DNA of 64,000 bases from NCBI GenBank assembly GCA_963576565.1, contig OY755048.1, positions 10,827,984 through 10,891,983 on the forward strand, written 5' to 3'. Under the pieces are notes generated by a model. That model was not told where the DNA came from. It did no database searches and was given only the letters and a program-made list of their open reading frames with translations. A program made the translations under genes and the position numbers. This stretch comes from Aspidapion aeneum (taxonomy: Eukaryota; Arthropoda; Insecta; Coleoptera; Brentidae). Shown here piece by piece: positions 35,809 to 46,332 of the stretch. How positions within the stretch are numbered: position 1 is the stretch's first letter; each line of letters opens with the position of its first letter.

Positions 35809-36620
35809 TTATATTATTTGAAAATAAAACAACTATATCAAGGCATTTAAATTATTACTTACAATATTTATGCGCTTTGTTCGACCACAAGAATATTTAG
35901 ACAACGCTCAAAACATTTCTAAAGATATTCTAGTGACGTTTAAACTTTCTGAGGAACAATGCTTAAAAAATCTCTAAAGAAGTGGCAGTGATTTTTAACT
36001 TTATGTTTCATAAGCTCCCTTTCAAAAAGAAAATAGAGACCTACTCAATTAGTTTTACTTTTACTACCTGTCAAGCTAAAAAATATGGCCAATCACTTTA
36101 TTTAAATAAAAAAAAGTAGGTAAAGTCTGGGCAAAACCGCAGTAACTCGTAGACCGGCGTGCTGTTTGACTTATAGATCATTAACGTACGTTAATGTTAC
36201 AGATCAATTAATAAAATACAATGCCTTTTGTGATAATGTGTAATTGATTTCATATCCTTTTTTTTTGTTTTAATTGCATTAAAAATTTACAAAAAAATAA
36301 ATATTTTAAATATTATCTACCTTTAAGATCCAAAATCTATGGCCTCATAATTCGAATACAGCTTTTTTTATTTTACAGTAGGTAGGTATAAATCGTGAAT
36401 TATTAAAAATATAGGATAGGTAACACGCAGGATAAGCTAGGACAAATAAAACGACAGTGCTGTAATTTATTTTAAAATATATTTATTTTATACCTACTTA
36501 CCTTAATAGGTCCCTATATAGCTTTTAAATTAAATACCTAAATAAAAATCAGAAGTACCTTAAGAGAAGGAAAGGAATGATTAGGGGTGGATTTGAATAA
36601 TTCACGATTATTCCTACAGA

Positions 36621-36639
36621 CCTTTTTAGTTGGGCGCCA
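36621..36639 (-). promoter_or_regulatory. Gypsy primer-binding site
   Basis: TGGCGCCCAACTAAAAAGG directly abuts the CA end of the 5' LTR. TGGCGCCCAAC-type primer sites are shared by several insect Gypsy lineages. The cognate tRNA was not determined. Confidence 0.75.
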
Positions 36640-36999
36640 TGTTTTCGATATGATTGATATAAATTATCGAAAAACTGAAATCAAAACACAGCTCTAAATA
36701 CAGTTTTACTTTAGTCTTATGTTGGAAGTCTGTTAAACTTTTTATTGTTTCACTTTTCACAACAAAAACAAGAAAAACTTAAAGACCCTTAAAACAACAC
36801 CGTCGGTCGTCTCGTTGCTGGCCGAGCCGTCGGTGTTGTTTGTTTTCCCATTAATCCGAGAGGGCGCGCATGATTCGCTAAAGAGCGGATGGAAGTTTAA
36901 GCGCGGGGATTTTGAAATTAAACCAACCACGAAAATAATTATTATACTTTGGTGATGTTATTTTTGTACTTGCAATAAAAAGTATAGTTTTCTATAACA
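36640..36999 (-). repeat. Gypsy element 5' LTR
   Basis: 360 bp with the same ends as the 3' LTR. It is followed on the minus strand by the primer-binding site and flanked on the other side by the ATGT duplication. It should carry the element's promoter; no TATA assignment was made. Confidence 0.93.
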
Positions 37000-37003
37000 A
37001 TGT

Positions 37004-37980
37004 TTTGCCCCATACGTGAGAGTCGGTCTTATGACGGCATTATATTCTAACTAATGAAATTGTGGCCATCATTTAGGACAGGTAGCCAAAGTCTACACTG
37101 GAAGTATACTGTGACCTTTAGAGATTACCTACTAAACACAAGTCCAAATGACTATTGTGATTTGTGTCGTTACTAATTGAAACAATTAAGTCTTTCTGGG
37201 CTATTAGTTTCCGAATAAAATATATATGCACACACGGATTAAATGAGCTTGATTAGTGCCGATCGGTCTCTAACGCATGCCCGCTCTGTTAAAGCTCACA
37301 AAAGAATTATATATTCCTAGATTTGGGAATAATATAAAATAGACCGGGAGCTAACCTATTATGCTCTACCTAGGATCAGCCAACACCATACAAAAGATTG
37401 CACATCCTTGTTATACAGGGTGTTTATACAAGGTGTGAAGTTTTTGTAGCACGCTAGTGATACCATGTCTTGAAGGACTCTGGAATATATTTACAACCGT
37501 GTTCAAATTTCAAAAATATGTCGATTAATTTTTGAGATATTTGCCTTCAAATTTTGAAATTTAACATGAACTGATAAAATAAAAATTAAATCAGAAAAAT
37601 ATAAATTGCTGACAAATATCTCAAAAACTAATAGATACATTTTTGACATTTTTACAGAGTTGTAAAGATATTCACTGGACCTTCAAAACAAGGTGTGACT
37701 CGACCCCCTTTCTTTATTTAAAATATAGAGGTAAAGTTTACCCCTCATAGGTACGTTGCTTGTGACCAGACCAGCGACAAGTGAGTTTTAAATCTTTCAT
37801 AATATTTTTTATACGAAATCAAGACATATTGTATCAGTTCAAAAAACTGCTATCCTATACACCAAAGCAATATCTACTTTAAAAGAAGATAATTTTTTTC
37901 TTGGAATATTACATTCATTATACCGGGTGGGCCAAAAAGAACCGGACAATTTTTTTTTCATTATAACTTTTGAACTATAC
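37004..37980. other. Gene-free stretch
   Basis: A TATACAGGGTGTTTATACAAGG sequence near 37413 and TACCGGGTGGGCC at 37921 look like mariner-type ends without partners. ATTTCAAAAATATG words and TTTTCAAAACAA...GTG...TCGA recur in diverged form near 50050-50150. Nothing coding. Confidence 0.4.
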
Positions 37981-38795
37981 TTTTGAGTGGTTTCTCACCA
38001 CTCTAGGCCTAATCCTCCAAAAAGGTTAGCTATCAGTTTGGGTGAGACACTGTTCAGATCTTCTGAATCAATCTGAGGTTTACCGAAAGTGTTTTGACGT
38101 AAACGTGCAATAGCCGGACATTCGCACAGTACATGTCTAACTGTTTCATCATCCTCCATACAGAGTCTACATTCGTTCTCTTCTGTTATTTCCATTCTGT
38201 GCATGGGTACTCTTAGTCGACAGTGACCCGTAAAAAGTCCATTCACTATACGGATCTCCTGTCTGGTAAGTCCAATGATATTTCTGGCTCCTCTCTTCTG
38301 ACAAGGTCCTTTAATGAACTCTTTAGAGTGAGCCAGTTCTGGTATATTCATCCAGTATTGTTGGAAGCTGTCCTCCATCCATCCCAATATGGTTAATTTA
38401 GCAGCATTGTATGATATGCCCAGGGCTGGTTCGGGGCCGAAAAATTCGGCAGATGCCGCTTCCCTCGCTGCCTGGTCCGCGGCCTCATTTCCCTCGTGTC
38501 CAGAATGCCCTGGTATCCTTACTAATGACACCTTATTAGCGCTACCAAGCGTATTCAGCGAGTCTCTGCAGTTCCTCACGGTTCTCGATGAGACCGTGTA
38601 GGAATCAAGCCCTTTTAAGGCTGCTTGACTGTCGGAGAAGATTTTTATTGTCCTGTTGGTCCATTCGTGGTCAGTAATCCACCGGGCACACAGTTCAATG
38701 GCTACGAGTTCGGCCTGAAATATAGTAGCCAATTTGCCGAGACTATGTTGAATCTCGACTTTTTCTTGGATACTAACAACTCCAGATCCAACGCC
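37981..38795 (-). pseudogene. 5'-truncated LINE: RNase H domain and C-terminal Cys/His motif
   Basis: Open on the minus strand from about 38795 (GVGSGVVS, then HSLGKLATIFQAELVAIELC) to the stop at 37995. The RNase H motifs are IFSDSQAAL and IPGHSGHEGNEAADQAA. The C-terminus has CRLCMEDDETVRHVLCECP, a C-x2-C...H-x3-C motif seen after RNase H in I/R1-like LINEs. The 3' UTR is only about 14 nt plus a perfect hairpin (GAGTGGT/ACCACTC). Reverse transcriptase and endonuclease are missing. The upstream edge runs directly into a hAT MITE fragment. Confidence 0.88.
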
Positions 38796-38796
38796 G

Positions 38797-38953
38797 GCCG
38801 ATGCCGATACGATTGATACGAAAGTAACAATTCGGCTACGGTCTCATTCGAGATTTGAGTAACGAGTATTTGGCGTCGAAGGATTCGATTACCTCGAATC
38901 CGCCTATGTATCAGATATTAAATTATCGAGTAGATAGTATTTGCACACCACTA
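38797..38953 (-). mobile_element. Truncated hAT-type MITE (TAGTGGTGTGCAA family)
   Basis: Reverse-complement match to the MITE at 23686-24001: TTTGCACACCACTA at the right edge, with ATCTGATACAT..., CGAATCCGCC and TTTGGCGTCGAAGGATTCGA inside. The left part is missing and abuts the LINE fragment at a shared GGCATCGGCC word. Confidence 0.75.
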
Positions 38954-39837
38954 GTTGGCAACAATAGCCATCGGCCCGTTGAGTCGACGCCTGTTGATGA
39001 ATGGATTTATATCATAACCTTAAATTTCATAAATCTTTTTGAGAAATGTTGCCTATAAACAGCTTTGCGGCGAAATTGGCAATAATATTATTATTAACAG
39101 ATTCGGGCGAAAGTGCACGAAAACCTCATGCAAAAATCCTGAATTATGTCGAGAAAACGGTGGAACATTATAGTTTGACTTTAAATCCCACTTTCGAATG
39201 ACCCGAGACGCGGTTGAGGTAGGTCATAAAATTAGTTAGTAGGTTAAAATTAGGTGCGGATCGAGTTCTTCTAATTTTTGTTGGCCTAATCGCTGATGGC
39301 TGTCATAATTATATGTTCCATCGACTGATGGCATCGAACGCGCCCATACGTTGGTTCGTTCGGCGTGGCAGCGAGGCATGCGAATTCTGCCTAATGAATA
39401 CACGCCTTTATACGGCTGCCTCGTGAACTAAAACGGCTTTTGGTGTGGAATTCGAAACGGGCAATTTTTCTGGATTAGAACAAAAGAGTGTCCGTGTCGG
39501 AGCGAGCGGAATAAAATATCAGGCAATAATCGTTATTAGAGAACAAAATCCTGCCAGCTTGCTTAATAGAAAGCAATCAAAAGGGAGCGATTTATTCTGC
39601 GAACGACTAGTTGGAAGCACTTCCGACTTCCTCCAGTCTTCACTTCCAACTTCCGCAAAAACCTGACTTATTTCTGGCGACCGTCTTATTTATCTATAGG
39701 AGATTGCTCTCATATTTCTCCTAACGTTTATTGTCCTGCAACATAAATTGGCCATTGTTTTCGGTAGGTATTATAAAAATAGCGGATCCATACATCGGAA
39801 TATTTCTTAAATGCACGTCTATCTTATACTGTATATA
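38954..39837. other. Gene-free stretch
   Basis: Slightly richer in GC than its surroundings. Short open frames here (e.g. 39445-39666) have no recognisable domain. Confidence 0.45.
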
Positions 39838-40207
39838 CAGTGGTAGCCAAAATAATAAGAGTGCCTTCAATTGTATGAATATTTCATCCTGTTCCAACTA
39901 TGAAAAAACTAGTGATTAAGTTCTCAGTTCACGAGTTTCCCATAAAATTCTCTATAGAAACTTTTTGGCAGGTTTGAAAATACTCAATTAAAAGTTTTTT
40001 TCTGTGTAGTTTTAGGCAAAAACTATTCGAAAGAAGGATAAAAGTTATATATATAATTCCTGAAAATTTAATCACCACTGAACATAGGATCGTCAAGATA
40101 TAGATTTAACCATTGCTTGAGGTCCACTTAGGTGTATAATAGTAATGGGAAACTTTATTTTTCCACCAAACAGCAACCAGTGGCAACAATCAGGTCCTTA
40201 AATTTTT

Positions 40208-40539
40208 CAGGGTATCTATTCTGGGTCTTGAACGATGTGACCATCCACATCGCACGCTTTGACCAATAGCAAACTCTGAGCGGTTGCGTGTTGTGCGAAA
40301 TTACTTGTCTGGACCTATGGAATAGTCGCCCGCTCTTCAGAGTTAGTGAATTTTACGCGTTTGAAGTGAAATCTGTTCTCTTGCCCCGTACCGGAACATT
40401 TCTCAGTCGGATCGTAGGAGAAGCTTGCTAAGGCCTTTTCGCATAGCACGTGACTCCTCGAAGCTAATTTAAAGCTTGCTATTGGTCAAAGCGTGTGATG
40501 TGGATGGTCATATCATTCAAGACCCAAAATAGATACCCA
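40208..40539. mobile_element. Small inverted-repeat MITE
   Basis: The arms of about 65 bp, GGTATCTATTCTGGGTCTTG ... CTTTGACCAATAGCAA and the complement TTGCTATTGGTCAAAGCGTG ... AAAATAGATACC, pair almost perfectly. CAG on both outer sides (40205-40207, 40540-40542) may be a 3-bp target duplication. Confidence 0.75.
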
Positions 40540-40708
40540 GATGGATTTCCGATGCTATCAATCAAGTTCTTATTCAATTTTTCCGGTGGAATCCACCATC
40601 CATAAATCAATCTACTATATTTTTCTGTGAGTCTGGAAGTCGGTGGAAGGTTTTGGTGAAGTACATAACCTCAATTTTTTTTTAGTGAAAGTCGAGTTAA
40701 AAAACAAC

Positions 40709-41280
40709 ATGTCTGCAATAAACAAGGCTGCGGCCAAACTTACGCTAACGCTATTGGAGGGTAGTGGTACCTCATCTGAGTATTCAGATGAGGAACTAAT
40801 TATTTTATCCCAGTAGAAACACACTATGGTGGAAGATTATGTGAAGAAAACTGTTGCAAACTACGGTCTATCCGACTTCAAAAGTAATTTCAGGATGTTC
40901 AAAGGAGCAGTTGAGGTGAGTGTGTTTGTTACTATCCCCTACATTCATAATTTTCGTAACTAATATTGCACCGGGCGCTTTCAGCTACTTGGTACCACTG
41001 GTACCAGTAATACCACCTTTCTATTTATTCATACTTACTAGGTCTTGCTCCAGTTCAAGACAGGGTAGTACCTAATTATTCTTTCATTTTTAGGACTTAT
41101 GCTCAGAGCTGCAAGCTGCAGGCGGTGCAAACACTGAAGCCTTGGAGATACTCAGTCCAGGAAGAAGGGCAGTTCCTCTTTTAGATAGTGTTTTGTTAAC
41201 TTTGTGGACCATAGTCAATTAAGAGTGTTTTAGAAGCATAGGTGATCGTTTCGCTTCGCCCCTTTCTTCTATTGTCACTT
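40709..41280 (+). pseudogene. Harbinger-type (HARBI1-like) transposase, N-terminal fragment with intron
   Basis: Exon 1 (40709-40915) reads MSAINKAAAKLTLTLLEGSG..., meets an in-frame TAG after LIILSQ, and continues with YVKKTVANYGLSDFKSNFRM. A GTGAGT...TTTTTAG intron (40916-41093) follows. Exon 2 reads DLCSELQAAGGANTEALEIL..., LLTLWTIVN, a stop, then ECFRSIGDRF. Helices of the form SDFKSNFRM and LLTLW..N.E.FR.IGDRF are those of PIF/Harbinger transposases before the DDE core, which is absent. Confidence 0.65.
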
Positions 41281-41649
41281 GTCACCCTTTGGGATGATGC
41301 CATCGGGTTTTTATTTCCACTGATGGCTTCATCTAATTCAATCCCAAATAATCTCAGATTGATGACATATTATGTAAGCAGTCAATCAACTGTTGGTATT
41401 GCAAATCCACCGATTAACAAAAATAGATGAAAAAATAAGTTTCCCGATTGAACTAAACTAAAAATACAAAGAAAAAACTTTTTTTGTAGTTTTTCTGAAA
41501 CCGGTCAAAAAGGCACTAGATTTTTTTATGGAAAAAATCGCCATAGCTCGTGCTCAGATATAGATCGAAGTTTTCAAATATAGGTCTGGTTTTTTTATAG
41601 TTGGAGCAGGATTAGATTTTCATAAAAGTTTTAGGGCAATCTTATTATG

Positions 41650-42195
41650 TTCTATCTATTAATTCAGCCTTCTTTTCTTGATCCATCTTTGGACATAGGC
41701 CTCCCCAATATCATCCACTCTTCTCTGTCTGTCGGCGTGTGCATCCATCTAGTTCTTCTTTTATTTTCCCAAGGTCTCCAGTTTACAATACATTTGTTCC
41801 ATCGATCGTCTTTCTGTCTGATATTATGACCCGCAAATTTCCATTTTAATTTTGCTGCTTTTAGAGTCTGGTTAAATAGTTTAGGGGATATATTTTGTCA
41901 CCCTGTCTGATACCTCTTCTTATGTGAATTGGCTTGGTTCCTTCGTAAATTTTGATTGATGTAGTTGCTTTGTTATATACATTGGCTATTAAGTCTGTGT
42001 ATCTGTGATTTATTTAGCTATTAAATAAAGATTATTTTACTGCCCAGTGCTCGATGCTATCGAAAGCTTTTTCGAAGTTTATAAGCGAAATATATAGTGG
42101 AATGTTTTATTCGTTTGATAGTTCGATTAAGATTTTCATAGTTAATAGGTGTTCAACTGTACTGAATCCTTTTCTGAAGCCTGCTACAAAAACCA
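41650..42195 (-). pseudogene. RTE-type LINE reverse transcriptase fragment
   Basis: Minus-strand pieces in order: AGFRKGFSTVEHLLTMKILI, LINFEKAFDSIEHWAV, KPIHIRRGIRQGDKIYP, then a C-terminal scrap. AGFR.GFST..HL, EKAFDSIE and IRQGD are reverse-transcriptase boxes of RTE-like LINEs. There are several stops and frame changes, and the endonuclease and YADD box are missing. Confidence 0.75.
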
Positions 42196-42389
42196 AGCGC
42201 GGATCTGGGCATAAATCTATGAGGGGATAATTGTCGATGAAAAAAATATTTGTGTACATATTTATATTTTTCTAGGGGAGGGTAATTATCCGTTAAGCCC
42301 TTTTATTATTAACTAAAGGTGCATATATTTTGGGGGGAGGGGTATAATTACCACATTACGCCCCTCAAAACCGCGTTTGGGCCCCACCA

Positions 42390-43346
42390 TACTGCAACTT
42401 ACTGCTTTTGTTGAGAAACTCTATGGTTTTTGAAATATGAATTTTCAAACTTTAGCCATTTTGGTTATGGGATTCCCTACCCTAAAATTCACTAAATGAT
42501 GTTTTTTTCGAATGCTTTTGTTAATAAACTACTTATATAGTTTTTAAAATATGAATTTTTAAAGTTTGGCTATTTTGGTCTTGTGGGATTTCCTGCCCAG
42601 TAAAATTCACTAAATGACGTTTTTTCGAATCTTAACTCAGGGTGTGGTTTGTTCGCATCACCATAGTGCAACTCAGTGCTTTTGTTGATAAACTGTATAG
42701 TTTTTGAAATATGAATTTTCAAAATTTGCCCATTTTGGTCTTATGGGATGGAACCTCGATGGAACTACCCTAAAATTCGCTAAATGACGTTTTTTCGAAT
42801 ATTAACTTAAAGTGTGATTTTTTCGCATCTCTATGGCCCCACCATACTGCAACTCGATGCTTTTGCGGGTAAGTTATATAGTTTTTGAAATATGCATTTT
42901 TAAAGTTTGGCCATTTTGATCTTGTGGGATTTCCTGCCCAGTAAAATTCACTAAACGACGTTTCTTCGAATCTTAACTCAGGGTGTGGTTCGTTCGTATC
43001 ACTATGGCCCCACCATACTGCAACTCAGTGCTTTTATTGATAAACTGTATAGTTTTTAAAATATGAATTTTCAAAGTTTGGCCTTTTTGGTTTCGCTATC
43101 CTAAAATTCGATAAATGAAGTTTTTCCGAATCTTAACTCAGGATGTCTCCATACTAAAAGTCGGGGATTTTGTTAATAAAATATGAATTTTCAAAATTTG
43201 GCCATTTTGGTCTTATGGCATGGGACTACCTTAAAATTCGCTAAATGACGTTTTTCCGATTCTTAACTTACGGTGTGGTTTTTTTTGCATCTTTATGGCC
43301 CCACCATAAATTAATTGTATAATTTTTAAAATATGAGGTTTCAAAG
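42390..43346 (+). repeat. Satellite, about 175-bp unit, left part
   Basis: About five and a half diverged units. Landmarks recur at 174-178-bp spacing: CCCCACCATACTGCAACT, GCTTTTGTTGATAAACT, AAATATGAATTTTCAAA, TTTGGCCATTTTGGTCTTAT, AAAATTCACTAAATGACG and TTTTTTCGAATCTTAACTCA. The array resumes at 48094 after the LINE. Confidence 0.85.
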
Positions 43347-43695
43347 CAACGCGGAGAAAGTGCTGCCAAAAATTAACGAATTTTAACGTAAAAAATATCG
43401 CGAAATTAACAAAAAGTGCAATAAAATATAACTAAAGTCGCCGACTTCATCTCACGATACAAGACTTACGCGGAAAACCCTTTTTGTGCCAGAAAAAAAG
43501 GATTCTTACAAAATTGACATAACCTCAAACTGATTTTTGCCGCCATATTTAGATACGGTGGATAGAATAGACCGGTAAACTGGCAACATCCTTTCGACTT
43601 CATTAAAAGCTGCACACCATTATGAAAGCATTGACAACATCCAGATGTGCTTTCAGGAAAACAAAGTAAACAAAACAAATTACCAAATCTAACAA

Positions 43696-44799
43696 ATGAC
43701 TGACGAAGAGGACGTAACCTGCAGGGTATGCAATCATGATGTATATGATAATGAAGATGGTCTTTTTTGTGAGGGGGAGTGCCAATCATGGTACCATATA
43801 AAATGTGTAAAAATATCAAGCCAAAAATATAAGAAAATATCTAAAGATGCAACTGAGGTACTTTTTTGGATGTGCACTCCATGCAGAAAAAAACTAAAAG
43901 ATTTGATGACCAAAAGTAAATGTGACAAATGATATTGGAGCAGGTAAAAAATGTAGGTCAAAAGCTTGATACACTTGCTAGTAAAATTCAAGGTGAATGG
44001 CAATCCAAAGTTATGCTGATGCAACTAAAGGCCCAAATAGATCTTCTAATTTTCCAGAAAATCTACCTGGAATAATAATCAAGCCAGTAAACCCGCAAGG
44101 TTCTCGTCAAACACTAAATGACTTAAATAATAATATCAAGCCAGAACAACTTGGGATTCAAATTAAAAGCAGAAAGGAGCTTACAGAAGGGAAAGTAATA
44201 CTAAAATTTCCATCTACATGTGACTTAGAAAAAATACAAGCTGCTATAGATACAAATTTAAACGAAAAATATATGACTGTTAAGACAACTTTAAAGAATC
44301 CCAAAATAAAAATACCGGGAATATCACTAAATCATACTGAGAAAGAATTTGAAACACTTATTAAAAAGCAAAACCCATTTATTACTAATGATGACTACTT
44401 TCAAGTAACTTATATAAAAAGTTTTACAAACAAACAAACTAAAACACTGTTTGTTGAATGCTCACCAAACATTTCAAAGAATTATTAAAAAACAAAAAAA
44501 TTTACATAGGCTGGGAGCGCTTTCCTGTTTACGAAGATGTTACTATTCTACACTGCTTTAACTGCCAACAATACTATCATAAAGGAACAGCTTGTGAGAA
44601 CAAAAAGGCTTGCAAAAGATGTTCTGGTGAACACGATACAAAGGATTGTCAAAATGCGGATCAAAAATGTGTTAACTGTGAAATCAGCAATACAAAATAT
44701 GGGACTACTTTTGACACACAGCATGAATCTGGTAACTGGCAATGTCCAAGCCATCAGTACCATCTGAACATAGCAAAATCTAAAATCAACTATGGCTAG
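43696..44799 (+). pseudogene. LINE ORF1: PHD finger plus zinc-knuckle protein (frameshifted)
   Basis: The first frame, from ATG 43696, has CRVCNHDVYDNEDGLFCEGEC, then WYHIKC and FWMCTPC, i.e. the C4HC3 pattern of a PHD finger. After a frame change near 43930-43990 the frame at 43997 continues (YADATKG, KVILKFPSTCDLEKIQAAID). A second change near 44455 leads to CFNCQQYYHKGTACENKKAC and related Cys/His clusters, the gag-like knuckles. The function is nucleic-acid binding for the retrotransposition particle. Confidence 0.85.
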
Positions 44800-44859
44800 T
44801 CAAGAAACACAAATACTAGATGCAATCAGATAAGAAGAAAACAGAAGTGTTTCAGCTGG

Positions 44860-46332
44860 ACCAGATACTATTTGTGAATTTAAAAAAGAAAATGAAACAC
44901 TAGTTAGTATCTTGAATCTAAATATAAGGGGGATAAAAACAAATTTTGATAAACTCTTAGTATTTTAGAAACTTATAATTTTAAAAATTTTGATCTCATC
45001 ATACTAACTGAATGCCACAATTTAGAAACTATTGCACAATTCAACATCCCCAATTACACATCTTTTTATAATGGTGCAAAATTAAATACTTATGATGGTT
45101 TGGTTATCTATACTAAAGATAATCTTAACCCTCATTTTGAAAATTTTAAATTGCAAAATTCAGGCATAACAATAACAAAAATAGTTTTAAAAATTAACAA
45201 AGTTGAATTAAATATATATGCAACCTATAGATCACCGTCAACTATTGTTAATGAATTTCTTAACGAAATTGACTTATACTTTAGATCTAATTTAAGTTCA
45301 TCATTTGATATTTTTTTGGGCGATATTAATATTGATCTTGTTAAGAAAAATGAACTGGCTGTAATTAGATATAAAACAATTCTGAATTCAAATGGTTTTG
45401 TGTCATGGTGTGAGGGTGTGACTAGAGAAGAATCAAAATCCTGTCTAGACCATCTATTTGTACGTCAAAAAATAAAATCACAATTTCATAAGTTAAACTC
45501 ATTCATTGTTACTCATGACATAACGGATCACTATCCAATAATGTTTTTTGTCTCTCAGAAACCTCTACCTGAGCCTCTACTGAATAAACATAAAATAAAC
45601 TCAACCTCATACACTAAAATTGATTATAAAAAAATGAAAACTCTGGCTGACAGTACTAATTGGGATATTATTTTAACACACCTGCACCCCGAATCAGCAG
45701 CTGAAAGCTTAATAAAAAATATAACTGAAATAACAAAAAATTCAGAATATACCCTTCAATCAACTCATTATAAAAAAATTAAACCTTGGATAACAAATTC
45801 TATAGTTAAATCTATCAAACAAAGAGATCGGCTTAAAAAATATTTAATAAGAAATCCAACAAATCAAAAACAAGAACATTACAAATTATATCGCAGCACT
45901 TTAAATAAAATAATAAAGGATACTAGAAACTCTTATTATAAAAATAAAATTAATGAAAACTCTGGAAACATTAAAATTTATCAGATAGTGAATGAAGCTA
46001 CAAATGTGAAAAACAAAAATTCTTCGCTTACTCAAATCAATTATAACAACAACATTTTAACAGATCACAAAGATATCTCCAATGCATGTAATGATTACTT
46101 CATAAATGTAGGGGAAAAGATGTCGGCAGCAATAAAAAATCCAGAAAATCCTTTTAAATTTGACAATATATCACACACATCTATGTTTTTGAGAAGAACA
46201 GATGAAAATGAAGTAATCATGTACATAAACAGTTTAAAAGAAAATAGCTCACCAGGCTGTGACAATATATCTGCTAAAACTTTAAAATTTTTACATCAAT
46301 ACATAAAAAAAACCACTTGTACATATTATTAA
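44860..46332 (+). pseudogene. LINE ORF2 part 1: APE-type endonuclease
   Basis: SILNLNIRGIKTNFDKLLV begins the endonuclease and is broken by a frame loss near 44967. It continues as LIILTECHN, then the 45100 frame with IYATYRSP, FLGDINIDL, SCLDHLFV and ITDHYPIMF (the ETN/GD.N/SDH-type catalytic boxes, here TEC, GDIN and TDH). A linker and the first RT helices (SPGCDNISAKTLKF) follow, with another frame loss near 46310. Confidence 0.85.

Larger units (their letters stand above)
29508..36999 (-). mobile_element. Ty3/Gypsy LTR retrotransposon, 7.5 kb, two LTRs, defective
   Basis: Transcribed on the minus strand. The right (5') LTR is 36640-36999 and the left (3') LTR is 29508-29899; both have TG...CA ends. 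Both flanks carry ATGT (29504-29507 and 37000-37003), a 4-bp target duplication. The primer site TGGCGCCCAACTAAAAAGG (36639 downward) follows the 5' LTR, and a polypurine tract with about 13 consecutive G (29900-29913, C on plus) precedes the 3' LTR. Gene order gag, protease, RT, RNase H, integrase puts it in Ty3/Gypsy. No envelope-like gene was seen. A TH repeat (30060-30757) lies between pol and the tract. Breaks: a frameshift in gag near 35585, one between RT and RNase H near 33106, a stop at 31733 and a frameshift near 31680. It could move only if supplied in trans. Confidence 0.95.
40147..41445 (+). mobile_element. PIF/Harbinger-like element remnant
   Basis: Inverted ends GGGAAACTTTATTTTTCC and complement GAAAAAATAAGTTTCCC enclose a Harbinger-type transposase start (40709-41280). 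A clean 3-bp target duplication is not readable (AAT against GAT). A smaller inverted-repeat MITE lies inside at 40208-40539. Confidence 0.65.
39838..41649. mobile_element. Tc1-like element remnant hosting a Harbinger-like insertion
   Basis: The left end is CAGTGGTAGCCAAAATAATA after TA. The right arm (TTTTTTATAGTTGGAGCAGG ... GGGCAATCTTATTAT) matches the complement of the left arm but lacks the last 15 or so bases. The arms share TTTTCTGTGTAGTTTTAGGC-type sequence with the intact relative at 60344-61704. The middle (40147-41445) is a separate insertion. No Tc1 transposase. Confidence 0.7.

Noticed and set aside
29508..36999. Possibility that the Gypsy element is an infectious errantivirus-type element
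   Set aside because: No envelope-like frame between integrase and the polypurine tract; that space is filled by the TH repeat and non-coding sequence.
42280..43346. Satellite array as a CRISPR-like or coding repeat
   Set aside because: Units are about 175 bp, contiguous and diverged without unique spacers, and the genome is eukaryotic.
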